A DNA stretch of 64,000 nt, from assembly GCF_008704655.1 (NCBI RefSeq), contig NZ_CP023688.1, positions 4,712,001 to 4,776,000 of the forward strand. The letters are read 5' to 3'. Of the stretch, positions 1 through 7,413 are shown piece by piece (the stretch's first letter is position 1; each line of letters begins with the position of its first letter). Source of the DNA: Streptomyces rimosus (GTDB taxonomy: Bacteria; Actinomycetota; Actinomycetes; Streptomycetales; Streptomycetaceae). Below the pieces are notes generated by a model that saw only the letters and a list, made by a program, of their open reading frames with translations, ran no database searches and was not told the origin of the DNA. The position numbers were made by a program, and so were the translations under genes.

Positions 1-1
1 G

Positions 2-550
2 GCCTCGCTGCGGGGCGCCCTGTCCCTGGAAGTCTCCGCCCGCAACACGGCAGCGCGCGCTTTCTACACTCACCTCGGCTTCACGGAACGCTCGCCCCGT
101 ACGGACGAGTCCACCGGCGAAACCCTGCTCGCCCTGGACCGCCCGGCGCCCCTCCGTTCCGTCGGCTGGCTGCACGTACGGGACGGCCGCCTGCTCAGCG
201 TCCGTACGCGCGGCAACGACACGTTCTACCTCCCCGGCGGCAAGTACGAACCGGGCGAGACCGCGCCCGAGGCACTGTCCCGCGAGCTCTCTGAAGAACT
301 CGGCCTGTCCATCCCGGCCGACGAGCTGCGCCAGGCGTTCGTCATCCACGCCACCGCGCACGGCGTGAACGCCGGCCGCCGCCTCCACATGACCTGCTTC
401 ACCGGCGGCCCACAGGACATCGACCCCGCCCCCGGCCGGGAGATCGCCGAGTACGCGTGGTTCGACCGCCACGAGGCACGCGACCGCTGCGCCCCCGCGC
501 ACATGCAGGTCGTCAACCGCCTGATCGCCGAGGGCCGCATGGCCGCGTAA
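2..550 (+). CDS. GNAT acetyltransferase-Nudix hydrolase fusion, 5' end outside window
   Basis: The reading frame is open from the window edge, so the N-terminus is missing. The first ~45 visible residues (NTAARAFYTHLGF, then LLALDRP) look like the C-terminal strand-helix of a GNAT N-acetyltransferase. After a short linker a complete Nudix domain follows, with the box G-x5-E-x7-RE-L-x-EE-x-GL in the segment GKYEPGETAPEALSRELSEE. Nudix enzymes hydrolyse nucleoside diphosphates linked to another moiety; the glutamates of the box bind the catalytic metal. The substrate cannot be told from sequence. The last 38 bp overlap the end of the convergent ATP-binding gene. The fusion is inferred from one uninterrupted frame; the GNAT part is less certain because only its tail is visible. 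Confidence 0.8.
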   Translation, partial: ASLRGALSLEVSARNTAARAFYTHLGFTERSPRTDESTGETLLALDRPAPLRSVGWLHVRDGRLLSVRTRGNDTFYLPGGKYEPGETAPEALSRELSEELGLSIPADELRQAFVIHATAHGVNAGRRLHMTCFTGGPQDIDPAPGREIAEYAWFDRHEARDRCAPAHMQVVNRLIAEGRMAA

Positions 551-953
551 CCGCAGCTTGCAGTTCCACCTCGGCCCACACAGTCTTCCCCACGGTACGC
601 GGCTCGATCCCCCACCGATCGGCAAGCCCGCCCACCAGCACGAGCCCATGCCCGGACGTGGAGTACACCCCGCGCCTCTCCCGCGGCACGCGCTCGCCCC
701 GCGGATCACTCACCTCGATCCGCAGCAGCGCCTCACCCATCACCAGCCGCACCCGGAACAACCGCCCCCGCAACGTCCCGTGCAGCAACGCATTGGACGC
801 CAACTCCGAAACGATCAGCGCCACATCCCCCGCGATGCCCTCCTGCCCCCACTCCGCCACCAGCCGCGCCGCCCGCCGCCGGGCGAGGGAGACGCTGCGC
901 GCGGTGGGCGTGTAGTCGAGCTTGTCTTCGTACGTGAGTTGGGGAACGGGCAT
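513..953 (-). CDS. ATP-binding protein, anti-sigma (RsbW/AbaA-E-like) HATPase_c
   Basis: This 146-aa single-domain GHKL/HATPase_c protein has an N-box (VALIVSELASNALLHG, about residues 45-60) and a late glycine loop (GHGLVLVGGLADRWG) typical of serine-kinase anti-sigma factors. Streptomyces has dozens of such stand-alone ATPases. I chose the ATG at 953 because GGAGG sits about 8 nt upstream; an in-frame start at 1067 has no comparable site and would add 38 Arg/Pro-rich residues. It is divergent from the HTH-DUF5753/DUF397 pair at 1116-2200, the standard arrangement of WhiJ/AbaA-type modules, so a shared regulatory role is likely. The target sigma factor or partner is unknown. Confidence 0.88.
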   Translation of the reverse strand: MPVPQLTYEDKLDYTPTARSVSLARRRAARLVAEWGQEGIAGDVALIVSELASNALLHGTLRGRLFRVRLVMGEALLRIEVSDPRGERVPRERRGVYSTSGHGLVLVGGLADRWGIEPRTVGKTVWAEVELQAAVTRPCGPRRSGG

Positions 954-1047
954 GGCTGATCGCCTCCGTCGGGGTGCCAACTTCGCGCCGGGGCGGCGCG
1001 GTTGCTGACCGACTGTAGGGGCAGTGTGTCCCTGGGACTCAAGCTCT

Positions 1048-1063
1048 GGGGAAGGTATTCCCC
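1048..1063. promoter_or_regulatory. Inverted repeat between divergent ATPase and HTH genes
   Basis: The sequence is a perfect 6-bp inverted repeat, GGGGAA-GGTA-TTCCCC, in the 162-bp spacer between the genes starting at 953 (minus) and 1116 (plus). Its position suits an operator for the adjacent HTH regulator. Binding is inferred. Confidence 0.4.
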
Positions 1064-1115
1064 GCAAGAGTGAAGGTCATCGACGGGAGCATTCAGTTCA
1101 GGCAAGACTGGCCTG

Positions 1116-1991
1116 GTGAACCGTTCAGAGCAGGGAAATCGGATCTCGACCGTGCTGGGGCGGCGACTTGGCGGGCAACTCCTGCTGCTCCGAGACGCAG
1201 CGGGGAAGACGCAACAAGAAGCCGCGCAGGTGCTCAGTGCCACCGCCACGAAGATCGTCAAGATGGAGCGCGGTTGGGTACCGGTCAGAGAGCCCGACAT
1301 TCGCGCGCTGTGCACGTTCTATGGGCAGGACGACCCCAAAGCGGTGGATGCCCTGCTAGGGCTGGCAAAGCTGGACCGGGAGCGGCGGAAGGCCAGGGGG
1401 TGGTGGAACGAGTACCCAGCTCTTCGGGACATGGTGGAGTGCGTGGCGTTGGAAGACGTCGCCAGTAGCGTGCGCACTTGGCAGCAATCCGTTGTGCCGG
1501 GCATCTTGCAGACGGCTGACTATGCGCGGGCCGTCGCAATGGGCAACGGAATGTGGGAGGACCCTGCCGAGGTGGAGCCTTTTGTCGAGTCGCGCATGGC
1601 ACGTCAGGGTCGGCTTGTCGGCGAAGCGCCACTGCAACTGCGCGCGGTGATCCACGAAAGCGCACTGCGACAACTCGTCGGCGACCGGTCGGTGATGAGG
1701 GCCCAGCTCGGTCACTTGCTGGAGCAGGCGGAGCGGCCGAATATCAGGCTTCAGGTACTGCCGAGTTCGGCCGGCGCTCATCCGGGCATGAACTGCTCGT
1801 TCTCGATCGTTACGTTCGATGGTCCCGGCGCGGTGGATGTGGTGCACATGGATACCAGCTCGGCTAACGTCTGGCTGGAAAGCGAGGCCGATGCCATGCA
1901 CCACCGAGTCATCTTCGACCGCATCACGCGCCTGAGCCTCGCACAGCACAACTCGGCAGCGCTGATCGCCAACATCCTCAGGGAGATGTAG
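1116..1991 (+). CDS. HTH regulator with DUF5753 (Scr1/WhiJ-like)
   Basis: The 291-aa protein has an N-terminal XRE helix-turn-helix (about residues 14-70, including LRDAAGKTQQEAAQVL) and a DUF5753 domain (about 95-285) marked by VVPGILQTADYARAV, the RAVIHESALRQ strand and ERPNIRLQVLPSSAGAHPG. This is the architecture of Streptomyces regulators related to WhiJ and AbaA ORF-A, which usually pair with a DUF397 protein. The start is GTG at 1116; the stop is 5 nt from the DUF397 gene, so the two are co-transcribed. Regulation is probably through the divergent spacer (inverted repeat at 1048-1063). A second, mirrored copy of this locus lies at 19050-20863. Confidence 0.92.
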   Translation: MNRSEQGNRISTVLGRRLGGQLLLLRDAAGKTQQEAAQVLSATATKIVKMERGWVPVREPDIRALCTFYGQDDPKAVDALLGLAKLDRERRKARGWWNEYPALRDMVECVALEDVASSVRTWQQSVVPGILQTADYARAVAMGNGMWEDPAEVEPFVESRMARQGRLVGEAPLQLRAVIHESALRQLVGDRSVMRAQLGHLLEQAERPNIRLQVLPSSAGAHPGMNCSFSIVTFDGPGAVDVVHMDTSSANVWLESEADAMHHRVIFDRITRLSLAQHNSAALIANILREM

Positions 1992-1996
1992 CTTCC

Positions 1997-2200
1997 GTGT
2001 CCGACTTCGCCTTCACAAAGTCCAGCTACAGCGGCGGCAACCCGGGGCAGGATTGTGTCGAGGTGGCAACCAACGTGCCCACCGTCGTGGCCGTCCGCGA
2101 CTCCAAGAACGCTGCGGGTCCGGTCTTGCAGTTCGGTGACCGCGAGTGGCTCGCGTTCCGGTCCGCCGTGATCGACGGGCGGATACCTACGGCCCCGTGA
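1997..2200 (+). CDS. DUF397 small partner protein
   Basis: This 67-aa protein carries the DUF397 signature: FTKSSYSGGNPGQDCVEVA near the N-terminus, then VAVRDSKN and a WLAFRSAV C-terminal helix. DUF397 proteins (the AbaA ORF-D family) almost always follow an HTH-DUF5753 gene in Streptomyces, and the pair is thought to act together, possibly as regulator and antagonist. The GTG start lies 5 nt after the regulator stop. A hairpin at 2191-2220 overlaps the stop codon and probably terminates the two-gene operon. Confidence 0.93.
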   Translation: MSDFAFTKSSYSGGNPGQDCVEVATNVPTVVAVRDSKNAAGPVLQFGDREWLAFRSAVIDGRIPTAP

Positions 2201-2220
2201 GCGGCTTAGCCGCAGGGGCC
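2191..2220. terminator. Nested-hairpin terminator between convergent genes
   Basis: The outer stem GGCCCC/GGGGCC encloses the inner stem GCGGC-TTA-GCCGC. It overlaps the DUF397 stop codon and lies just before the convergent gene ending at 2234, so it can serve both strands. There is no T-tract, which is common in Streptomyces. Confidence 0.6.
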
Positions 2221-2233
2221 CGGAGACGAGCTC

Positions 2234-2497
2234 CTAGCGCGGTGCCAAGGTGACCTGGAGGATGTACACGCGCTGGTGGCGCGGAACGGTCTGGTGGACG
2301 AACATGCCGCCGGGAATGATCTCCTGGCCCAGAGCCGGGGATGCGCCCTGGTAGAGCGTGCCCTCAAGGTATTGGGCAGCCGCTGCCCGTACCAGCTCGT
2401 CGGCCGTCTCCTCGACCCTGGCGATGAAGGCCAAGTCGTCGATGCCCCCGATGACGTGCTCCGCGCTGGGGTCGTACTCCCAGTGCCACTCAGCCAC
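2234..2497 (-). CDS. Small protein of unknown function, possible RelE-like toxin
   Basis: The 87-aa product has an alpha-beta pattern: WHWEYDPSAEHV, a helix with VEETADELVRAAAAQYLEG, then strands ending QRVYILQVTLAPR. The closing VYxLQVT strand and the size are reminiscent of RelE/ParE-fold toxins, but no catalytic residues can be assigned. Its start overlaps the stop of the upstream DUF6247 gene by 8 bp, so the two are translationally coupled. Antitoxin-first order fits a type II toxin-antitoxin module. This is a weak, context-based inference; a non-toxin partner of DUF6247 is equally possible. Confidence 0.7.
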   Translation of the reverse strand: MAEWHWEYDPSAEHVIGGIDDLAFIARVEETADELVRAAAAQYLEGTLYQGASPALGQEIIPGGMFVHQTVPRHQRVYILQVTLAPR

Positions 2498-2849
2498 CGG
2501 TCACCGCGCGGCGAGCCTCGTTGTACACGTCGCGCACCTCGTCCATGGCAGCTCGCCACTCCGGGGCGTCACGGTCGAGAGTGTGGATGATGTGCTGCGC
2601 GGCTTCCATGCGCTGGTCGAGGTCGCGACGCCGCTTCATCTCGATGACGGTGGCCCACTTGAGCTGGAAACCCTTGATCGGCTCGAACGATCCCGACTCC
2701 GTGGCCCGGGTGAACTGCACATCGCGGTCGGCCAGCATCTCCGGTAGCCGCGCGGGAGCGACCCGGGCGAGGGCGGCACGCAGGCTGGGAAAGGCCAGGT
2801 CGGGGCGGGGTACCAGTTCCTCGGGTGGTTCCTCGGGTTGGGCACTCAT
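2490..2849 (-). CDS. DUF6247 family protein
   Basis: The 119-aa acidic and helical protein has the pattern of DUF6247: SLRAALARVAPARLPEMLADRD, a central WATVIEMKRR helix, and a C-terminal EVRDVYNEARRAV. These small actinobacterial proteins are often found just upstream of an RelE-like or uncharacterised short gene, as here, where the stop overlaps the next start by 8 bp. The family's biochemical role is not established; an antitoxin-like function is inferred from context. Confidence 0.75.
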   Translation of the reverse strand: MSAQPEEPPEELVPRPDLAFPSLRAALARVAPARLPEMLADRDVQFTRATESGSFEPIKGFQLKWATVIEMKRRRDLDQRMEAAQHIIHTLDRDAPEWRAAMDEVRDVYNEARRAVTGG

Positions 2850-3045
2850 GCCGCTGCCCTCTCCTTCGTGCCGGGGCTGGCCGGGGTGGCGCCGTTCCCT
2901 TGCATCCTAGGGCGGCGTACGAGGCGCGCGCTGCTGAAGCAGGCCGACGGTGCTCGGGTGCACACCACGTGGCGGTGAACGGCATACCCCGCCCTCACCC
3001 CGGGCAGGCGCGCCCGGCACAGATCAGTGTCGAAAGGAACGTGTC

Positions 3046-3342
3046 ATGCGGAGCAAGTGGGTTCGACGGGTTTCGGTGGCTGCGAGTGGGGCGGTTGCCG
3101 CGGGGGTGCTGCCGCTCGTTGTGGCCGGTCCGGCGCAGGCGTGGTCGTGGGACTGCCAGCAGTACCTGCGGCACAAGGGCTACAACGTGCCCGTCGGCGG
3201 CGAAGCCGCCAAGGCCTGTTCGATCGCGGAGGACGGGGAGGGGTCGGCGTACTCGCTCGACATCTGCCGGACGCGGCTGGAGGCGCTGCACGTGAAGAAC
3301 AAGTATGCGGTGCCTGCTTGTAAGAAGGGCGCTGCGAGGTAG
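3046..3342 (+). CDS. Small secreted protein, function unknown
   Basis: A 98-aa product starts at the ATG at 3046, preceded by GAAAGGA 8-14 nt upstream; a longer in-frame start at 2950 would place the signal peptide internally, so it was not used. Residues 1-29 form a Sec signal peptide (RSKWVRR, hydrophobic core, cleavage after GPAQA). The mature ~70 residues contain four cysteines (WDCQQY, ACSIA, DICRT, PACKK), suggesting two disulfides. I recognise no named domain. A strong hairpin at 3361-3394 follows. Confidence 0.85.
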   Translation: MRSKWVRRVSVAASGAVAAGVLPLVVAGPAQAWSWDCQQYLRHKGYNVPVGGEAAKACSIAEDGEGSAYSLDICRTRLEALHVKNKYAVPACKKGAAR

Positions 3343-3360
3343 CGGCACCACGTACGGAGG

Positions 3361-3394
3361 GAGGGCCCTGGCGACCGGCGTCGCGAGGGCCCTC
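3361..3394. terminator. Bidirectional terminator hairpin
   Basis: The outer stem GAGGGCCCT/AGGGCCCTC and the inner stem GCGAC-CGGC-GTCGC form a nearly perfect 34-nt hairpin. It lies between the secreted-protein gene (ending 3342) and the convergent TetR gene (ending 3405). Confidence 0.75.
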
Positions 3395-3404
3395 ACCTGT
3401 GAGG

Positions 3405-4154
3405 TCAGGCCCCGCCCGCCAGCCCCACCGCATCGGCCAGCGCGCCCATTTCGAGGTCCAGCAGTGTGGCCGCGTCGTGGCCCATGCCGCCGAAGTTGCC
3501 CTGGACTTCGAGGCTGACGATGCCGTGCATGCGGGTCCAGGCGAGGACGGAGGCGGCGAGGGCGGGGACCGGGTCGGTGGCTTTCGGGGCGTAGGTGGCG
3601 ATCCAGTCGGTGACGGCGGGGGTGGCGGTCACCCAGGCGCGTACCTCGTCGTACAGCGGTTCCGCCGCCGGCCACGGCTCGCCTTCGGCCAGGACGGCCA
3701 CGAACGGGCCCATGACCGCGCGGGCGCTGTCCGTGGTGTGGGCGGGTGCCTCGTACGCCGCGGCGGGGGTGCCCGCGAGGAGCAGGTAGCGGTGCGGCTG
3801 GGCGAGGGCCCAGTCGCGGTACGCGTGGGCGAGGGCGAGCAGCCGGGCGCGGGGTGAGCGGTCGGCGACCCGGTGCGCGGCCGTGCGGATGGCCTCGGCG
3901 GCGTCCTCGTAACCGTCGCTGATGAGCACCGTGAGCAGGTCGTCACGGTTGCGGAAGTACTTGTAGAGGGCCGGGCCCGACATGCCGAGGGTCTTGGCGA
4001 TCGCGTTGATGCTGAGCGCCTCGATGCCGCCCGCCGCGATCTGTGCCAGCGCGGCCTGCTTGATCTCCTGCTGGACCTGGGCCCGGTAGCGCTGGCGTGG
4101 CGTTCGGGCGGTGTCGGGGGTGGATGCGGGGGTGGGGTTGTCGGACGGCGGCAT
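3405..4154 (-). CDS. TetR/AcrR family regulator with WHG-type ligand domain
   Basis: This 249-aa protein has a TetR DNA-binding domain at about residues 25-75 (QQEIKQAALAQIAAGG, then LSINAIAKTLGMSGPALYKYF). The C-terminal domain (about 105-245) has the RARLLALAHAYRDWAL helix and late HGIVSLEVQG segment seen in WHG/TetR_C_33-type ligand-binding domains. It is divergent from the reductase gene at 4303. The 148-bp spacer holds a 12-bp palindrome overlapping a TATAGT box, so it probably represses itself and the reductase. The ligand is unknown. Confidence 0.92.
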   Translation of the reverse strand: MPPSDNPTPASTPDTARTPRQRYRAQVQQEIKQAALAQIAAGGIEALSINAIAKTLGMSGPALYKYFRNRDDLLTVLISDGYEDAAEAIRTAAHRVADRSPRARLLALAHAYRDWALAQPHRYLLLAGTPAAAYEAPAHTTDSARAVMGPFVAVLAEGEPWPAAEPLYDEVRAWVTATPAVTDWIATYAPKATDPVPALAASVLAWTRMHGIVSLEVQGNFGGMGHDAATLLDLEMGALADAVGLAGGA

Positions 4155-4226
4155 GGGGCGGCTCCGGCGGTTACGGGCGGTGAGTTCTCCAGGGGGAATC
4201 GTAGCGGCTGTAGATTTGGTTAGAGG

Positions 4227-4238
4227 CTGTAGCTATAG
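4227..4238. promoter_or_regulatory. Candidate TetR operator overlapping a -10 box
   Basis: The palindrome CT-G-TAGCTA-T-AG is symmetric except at two positions. It overlaps TATAGT (4234-4239), a plausible -10 element for the plus-strand reductase gene. GGCTGTAG also occurs as a direct repeat at 4206-4213 and 4225-4232. Its location between the divergent tetR and reductase genes suggests steric repression. Confidence 0.5.
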
Positions 4239-4302
4239 TGAGTTGCGTTAGCGCGCTTCGGGTGTTCCGGAGCGGCGTTCCTTCGAACGGAAAGGTTCCG
4301 CC

Positions 4303-5277
4303 ATGCCTTCCAAGCCCGCCCGCCCACTGCACGTCGTCCTCGGCACCGGCCCCGCCGGCCTCACGCTCGCCCAGGTCCTGCTGCGCCAGGGGCTGCGCGT
4401 ACGGACCGTCGACCGGACGGGCCGCACCGTGCTGCCCGGCGCGGAGGCCGTCGCCGCCGACCTCGGTTCGCCGGACGCCGCACGGGAGGCGGTGCGGGGC
4501 GCCGAGGTGGTCTACCACTGCGTGAACGTCGCCTACGAGCTTCAGGTCGAGGTGATGCCCGCGCTCCAGAAGGTGATCGTGGAGGCCGTGGCGGCGGCGG
4601 GCGCGCGCCTGGTGGTGATGGACACCCTGTACCCGTACGGTCCCTCCCGCGGCGAGCCGCTGACCGAGGACTCCCCGTGGCGGGCCACTTCCCGTAAGGG
4701 CCGGATGCGGGCAGAGCTGGACGAGGCGTACCTGGCGGCCCACGAGGCGGGGCGGCTGCCGGTCGTGCTGGCCCGCGCCGCCGACTTCTACGGGCCGCGT
4801 GTCCTCAACTCGACGCTCGGCGCGACGACTTTCCCGCCTGCCCTGACCGGCGGCACGGTCATGGCCATCGGCACCCTGGATCTGCCGCACAGCTTCACGT
4901 ACATCGGGGACGTGGCCCGTGGCCTGGCCCGCCTCGGCCAGGAGCCGGCCGAGTACGGGCGGGTCTGGCACCTGCCGACGGCCCCCGCGCCGACCGTGCG
5001 CGAGGTGCTGGACCTGGTGCGGGAGTGCGTCGGGACGCCGTTCGAGACCGAGGTGCTGACCGAACCGCGCGCCTGGGGGCCGTTCGACGCAAGCTTCATG
5101 GCGGAGTACGCCGAGCTGTTCTACCAGCACACCGAGGGGCAGACGATGGTCTCGGACGCGTTCGAGCAGCGCTTCGGCATGGCGCCGATGCCCCTGCGCG
5201 CGGGGATCGGCGCGACCGTCGACTGGTACCGGGGGTGGCTCATGGAGCGGAGCGGGGCAGGCGGCGCGGCGGCCTGA
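4303..5277 (+). CDS. NAD(P)-dependent epimerase/dehydratase-type reductase
   Basis: The 324-aa protein is an extended short-chain dehydrogenase/NAD-epimerase. The N-terminal Rossmann motif is slightly altered (VVLGTGPAGLTLAQVL in place of GxxGxxG), followed by AVAADLGSPDAAREAV and the acidic strand VVYHCVNV. A YGPSRG segment and DFYGPRVLNSTLG resemble substrate-binding elements of family members. The catalytic Tyr/Lys pair is not clear (the expected YxxxK is missing or shifted), so an atypical reductase is possible. The ATG at 4303 follows an AAAGG site. Expression is probably controlled by the divergent TetR. The last 38 bp overlap the convergent transporter gene. Confidence 0.85.
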   Translation: MPSKPARPLHVVLGTGPAGLTLAQVLLRQGLRVRTVDRTGRTVLPGAEAVAADLGSPDAAREAVRGAEVVYHCVNVAYELQVEVMPALQKVIVEAVAAAGARLVVMDTLYPYGPSRGEPLTEDSPWRATSRKGRMRAELDEAYLAAHEAGRLPVVLARAADFYGPRVLNSTLGATTFPPALTGGTVMAIGTLDLPHSFTYIGDVARGLARLGQEPAEYGRVWHLPTAPAPTVREVLDLVRECVGTPFETEVLTEPRAWGPFDASFMAEYAELFYQHTEGQTMVSDAFEQRFGMAPMPLRAGIGATVDWYRGWLMERSGAGGAAA

Positions 5278-6706
5278 CGGCCACCCTGGCCACCTCCGTA
5301 CGCCCTGGCAGCCGAAGCGCCAGGAGTACGCCGACGGCCGCCACCCCCGCGAGGATCACCAGCGTGGGGCCCATCGCGGAGACGAAAGCGGAGGGCGGGG
5401 TGGCGGTGGAGGATGAGGCCGGGGTGGAGGGCGAGGCTCCCGTCCCCGCGAACGCGGTCATCAGCATCGTCGCCAAAGCCACCCCCACCACCGGCCCCAC
5501 GTTCATGGCCGTCTGCTGGAGACCCCCCGCCACCCCGGCGGCCTGCGCGGGGGCCTGGCGGACGATCGCTGCCGTCGCGGTGACCATCACGGTGCCGAAT
5601 CCGGCGCCCAGCAGGAAGAAGCAGCCGCCGATGGCCACGCTGCCCGACGTCTGGTCGAGGCGGGACGTCAGGAGGATGCCGACGGTGAGCAGGAGGGCCC
5701 CGCATGTCGTGGTACGGCGCGTGCCCAGCCGCCGCTGTACCTGGGCCGAGACCGGCGCGCCCACCACCATCATCACGGCCAGCGGCAGGGTTTCCAGTCC
5801 GGCGCGGAACGGGTCCAGCGCGAGCACGTTCTGGAGGTAGTACGTGCACAGGAACAGGGCGCCGAACATGGCCGCCGTCGCCGTGACCAGGGTGCCGAGC
5901 GCGGGGGTGACGCCCGGGGCGCGCAGTACGTCCGGCGGGATCAGCGGGCCGGGGGTGCGCCGCTCGTGCCGTACGAAGATGCCGCCCGCCACGACGGCGG
6001 CGGCGAGCCCCAGCGCGGTGACCGGTGTCCAGCCGCTCTCCGGCAGGCCGACGAGCGTGTGCACCAGGCCGCTCAGCGCCACGGCCAGCAGGAACGCGCC
6101 GGGCAGGTCCAGTCGCACGGCGGCAGCGGAGGGCCGGGGCCGCGGCTCCGGCAGCCGTACGGCGACAGCCAGGCCGCACGCGGCCAGCGCGGGCACGATG
6201 TTGAGGAAGAAGACCGCCCGCCAGCCCAGTTGAGCGGCGAGCGCGCCGCCGAGGACCGGCCCGGCCGCGGCGGCCAGCCCGATCGCGCTCGTCCGCACCG
6301 CGATCGGCGTGCCGATCCGGTCGGGCGGATAGGCGGCCCGCAGCATGCCCAGCGTGGCCGGTTGCAGCAGCGCGCCGAACACTCCCTGGGCGACGCGCAG
6401 CCCGATGAGCCAGCGGATGTCGGTGGCCAGCCCGATGCCCGCCGAGGTGAGGGCGAAGCCGAGCACTCCGGCGGCGAAGACCTGCCGGTGGCCGTACCGG
6501 TCGCCGAGGCGGCCCGCGAAGACGAGGAGGCTGGCCACGGCGATCAGATAGCCGGTGCCCGCCCACTGGACCTCCACGAACGAGGCGTCCAGGTCGCGTT
6601 GGAGGGTGGGCTGAACGACGGTCAGCACCGTGCCGTCCAGGGCGACGATCACCGCTCCGGTGATGCTGCTGATGAGGGTGAGGTGCTGGAGGCGGCGGGG
6701 GCTCAC
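5240..6706 (-). CDS. MFS drug exporter, DHA2 (EmrB/QacA-like), TetR-controlled
   Basis: A 488-aa membrane protein with about 14 predicted helices. The first helix contains the D-G-T motif of DHA2 drug:H+ antiporters (VIVALDGTVLTVV), and motif A appears as GRLGDRYGHRQVF between helices 2 and 3. The start is a GTG at 6706 whose last bases overlap the TGA of the upstream TetR gene (GTGA junction), giving translational coupling. Upstream in-frame sequence lies inside the tetR gene and was excluded. An efflux pump expressed with its own TetR repressor is a common resistance arrangement; the drug is unknown. Confidence 0.9.
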   Translation of the reverse strand: MSPRRLQHLTLISSITGAVIVALDGTVLTVVQPTLQRDLDASFVEVQWAGTGYLIAVASLLVFAGRLGDRYGHRQVFAAGVLGFALTSAGIGLATDIRWLIGLRVAQGVFGALLQPATLGMLRAAYPPDRIGTPIAVRTSAIGLAAAAGPVLGGALAAQLGWRAVFFLNIVPALAACGLAVAVRLPEPRPRPSAAAVRLDLPGAFLLAVALSGLVHTLVGLPESGWTPVTALGLAAAVVAGGIFVRHERRTPGPLIPPDVLRAPGVTPALGTLVTATAAMFGALFLCTYYLQNVLALDPFRAGLETLPLAVMMVVGAPVSAQVQRRLGTRRTTTCGALLLTVGILLTSRLDQTSGSVAIGGCFFLLGAGFGTVMVTATAAIVRQAPAQAAGVAGGLQQTAMNVGPVVGVALATMLMTAFAGTGASPSTPASSSTATPPSAFVSAMGPTLVILAGVAAVGVLLALRLPGRTEVARVAVRPPRRLPRSAP

Positions 6707-7317
6707 CGGGGGGCCGGGCCCAGGTGGGCGTCGAGCGCGGCTCGCAGCAGCGGCTCCACGTCGTCGGCGCCGGTGGCGAGCTGGAGGCTGCCCCATCTCC
6801 ACAGTTGGGCGATGCCGTGCAGATTCGCCCACAGCGCGCCCGCCACGACGCATGGTTCGGCGTCCGGACGGGTGCGTGCCTGGGCGATCAGGTCCACGAG
6901 CGCGGTGAACATCGGCAGGCTGGTCTCGCGCAGGCCGAGGTGGCCGCTTTCCAGCAGGTCGTGGCGGAACATCAGCTCGTACATGCCGGGGCGCGTACGG
7001 GCGAAGCCGAGGTAGGCGCGGGCCAGTGCGTGGAGTTGGGCACGGGGGTCCGACTGTGGCTGGTCGCCCGCCTCGGCGGCCAAGTGCTCCGACAATTCCC
7101 CGAACCCTCGCCGCGCGATGGCGGAAAGCAGGGAGAGGTGCGTAGGGAAATAGCGGCGTGGTGCCCCGTGCGAGACGCCGGCGCGGCGCGCGATCTCCCG
7201 CAGGGTCAGCGCCTGCACGCCTTCGGTCGCGACCAGTTCGGCCCCGACGGTGACCAGGCGGGCGCGGAGGCCGCCGTCTTCCTGTTCCGGCGTGCCGGGC
7301 GCCTTCGACGTGTCCAT
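6703..7317 (-). CDS. TetR family repressor of the downstream exporter
   Basis: About 204 residues. The HTH is at roughly 15-65 (VATEGVQALTLREIARRAGVSHGAPRRYF) and the C-terminal ligand domain (ARTRPGMYELMF, then ALWANLHGIAQL) resembles TetR_C_13-type regulators. The ATG at 7317 is used; a GTG at 7323 adds two residues. No Shine-Dalgarno sequence is visible, so the mRNA may be leaderless. Two 13-bp palindromes at 7317-7329 and 7341-7353 cover the start region. The gene is joined to the MFS exporter by a GTGA overlap, forming a repressor-pump operon. Confidence 0.92.
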   Translation of the reverse strand: MDTSKAPGTPEQEDGGLRARLVTVGAELVATEGVQALTLREIARRAGVSHGAPRRYFPTHLSLLSAIARRGFGELSEHLAAEAGDQPQSDPRAQLHALARAYLGFARTRPGMYELMFRHDLLESGHLGLRETSLPMFTALVDLIAQARTRPDAEPCVVAGALWANLHGIAQLWRWGSLQLATGADDVEPLLRAALDAHLGPAPR

Positions 7318-7353
7318 AGACACTGTCTACCAGTGGTGTGTAGACAGTGTCTA
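7317..7353. promoter_or_regulatory. Pair of TetR operators over the repressor start codon
   Basis: TAGACA-C-TGTCTA at 7317-7329 and TAGACA-G-TGTCTA at 7341-7353 are each perfect 13-bp palindromes with a single central base. Their starts are 24 bp apart, close to two helical turns and on one DNA face. The first touches the start codon of the TetR gene. This is strong sequence evidence for the operator of the adjacent repressor; binding itself is inferred. Confidence 0.8.
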
Positions 7354-7413
7354 CTCCCGGGGGATGCTGTGGGATGATTGCGTCGTGCCCGCACGGGATT
7401 GCGGCGGGCTCAT

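Noticed and set aside
2950..3045. N-terminal extension of the secreted protein starting at 2950
   Set aside because: It would put 32 Pro/Arg-rich residues before an evident signal peptide, and the GAAAGGA site points to the ATG at 3046.
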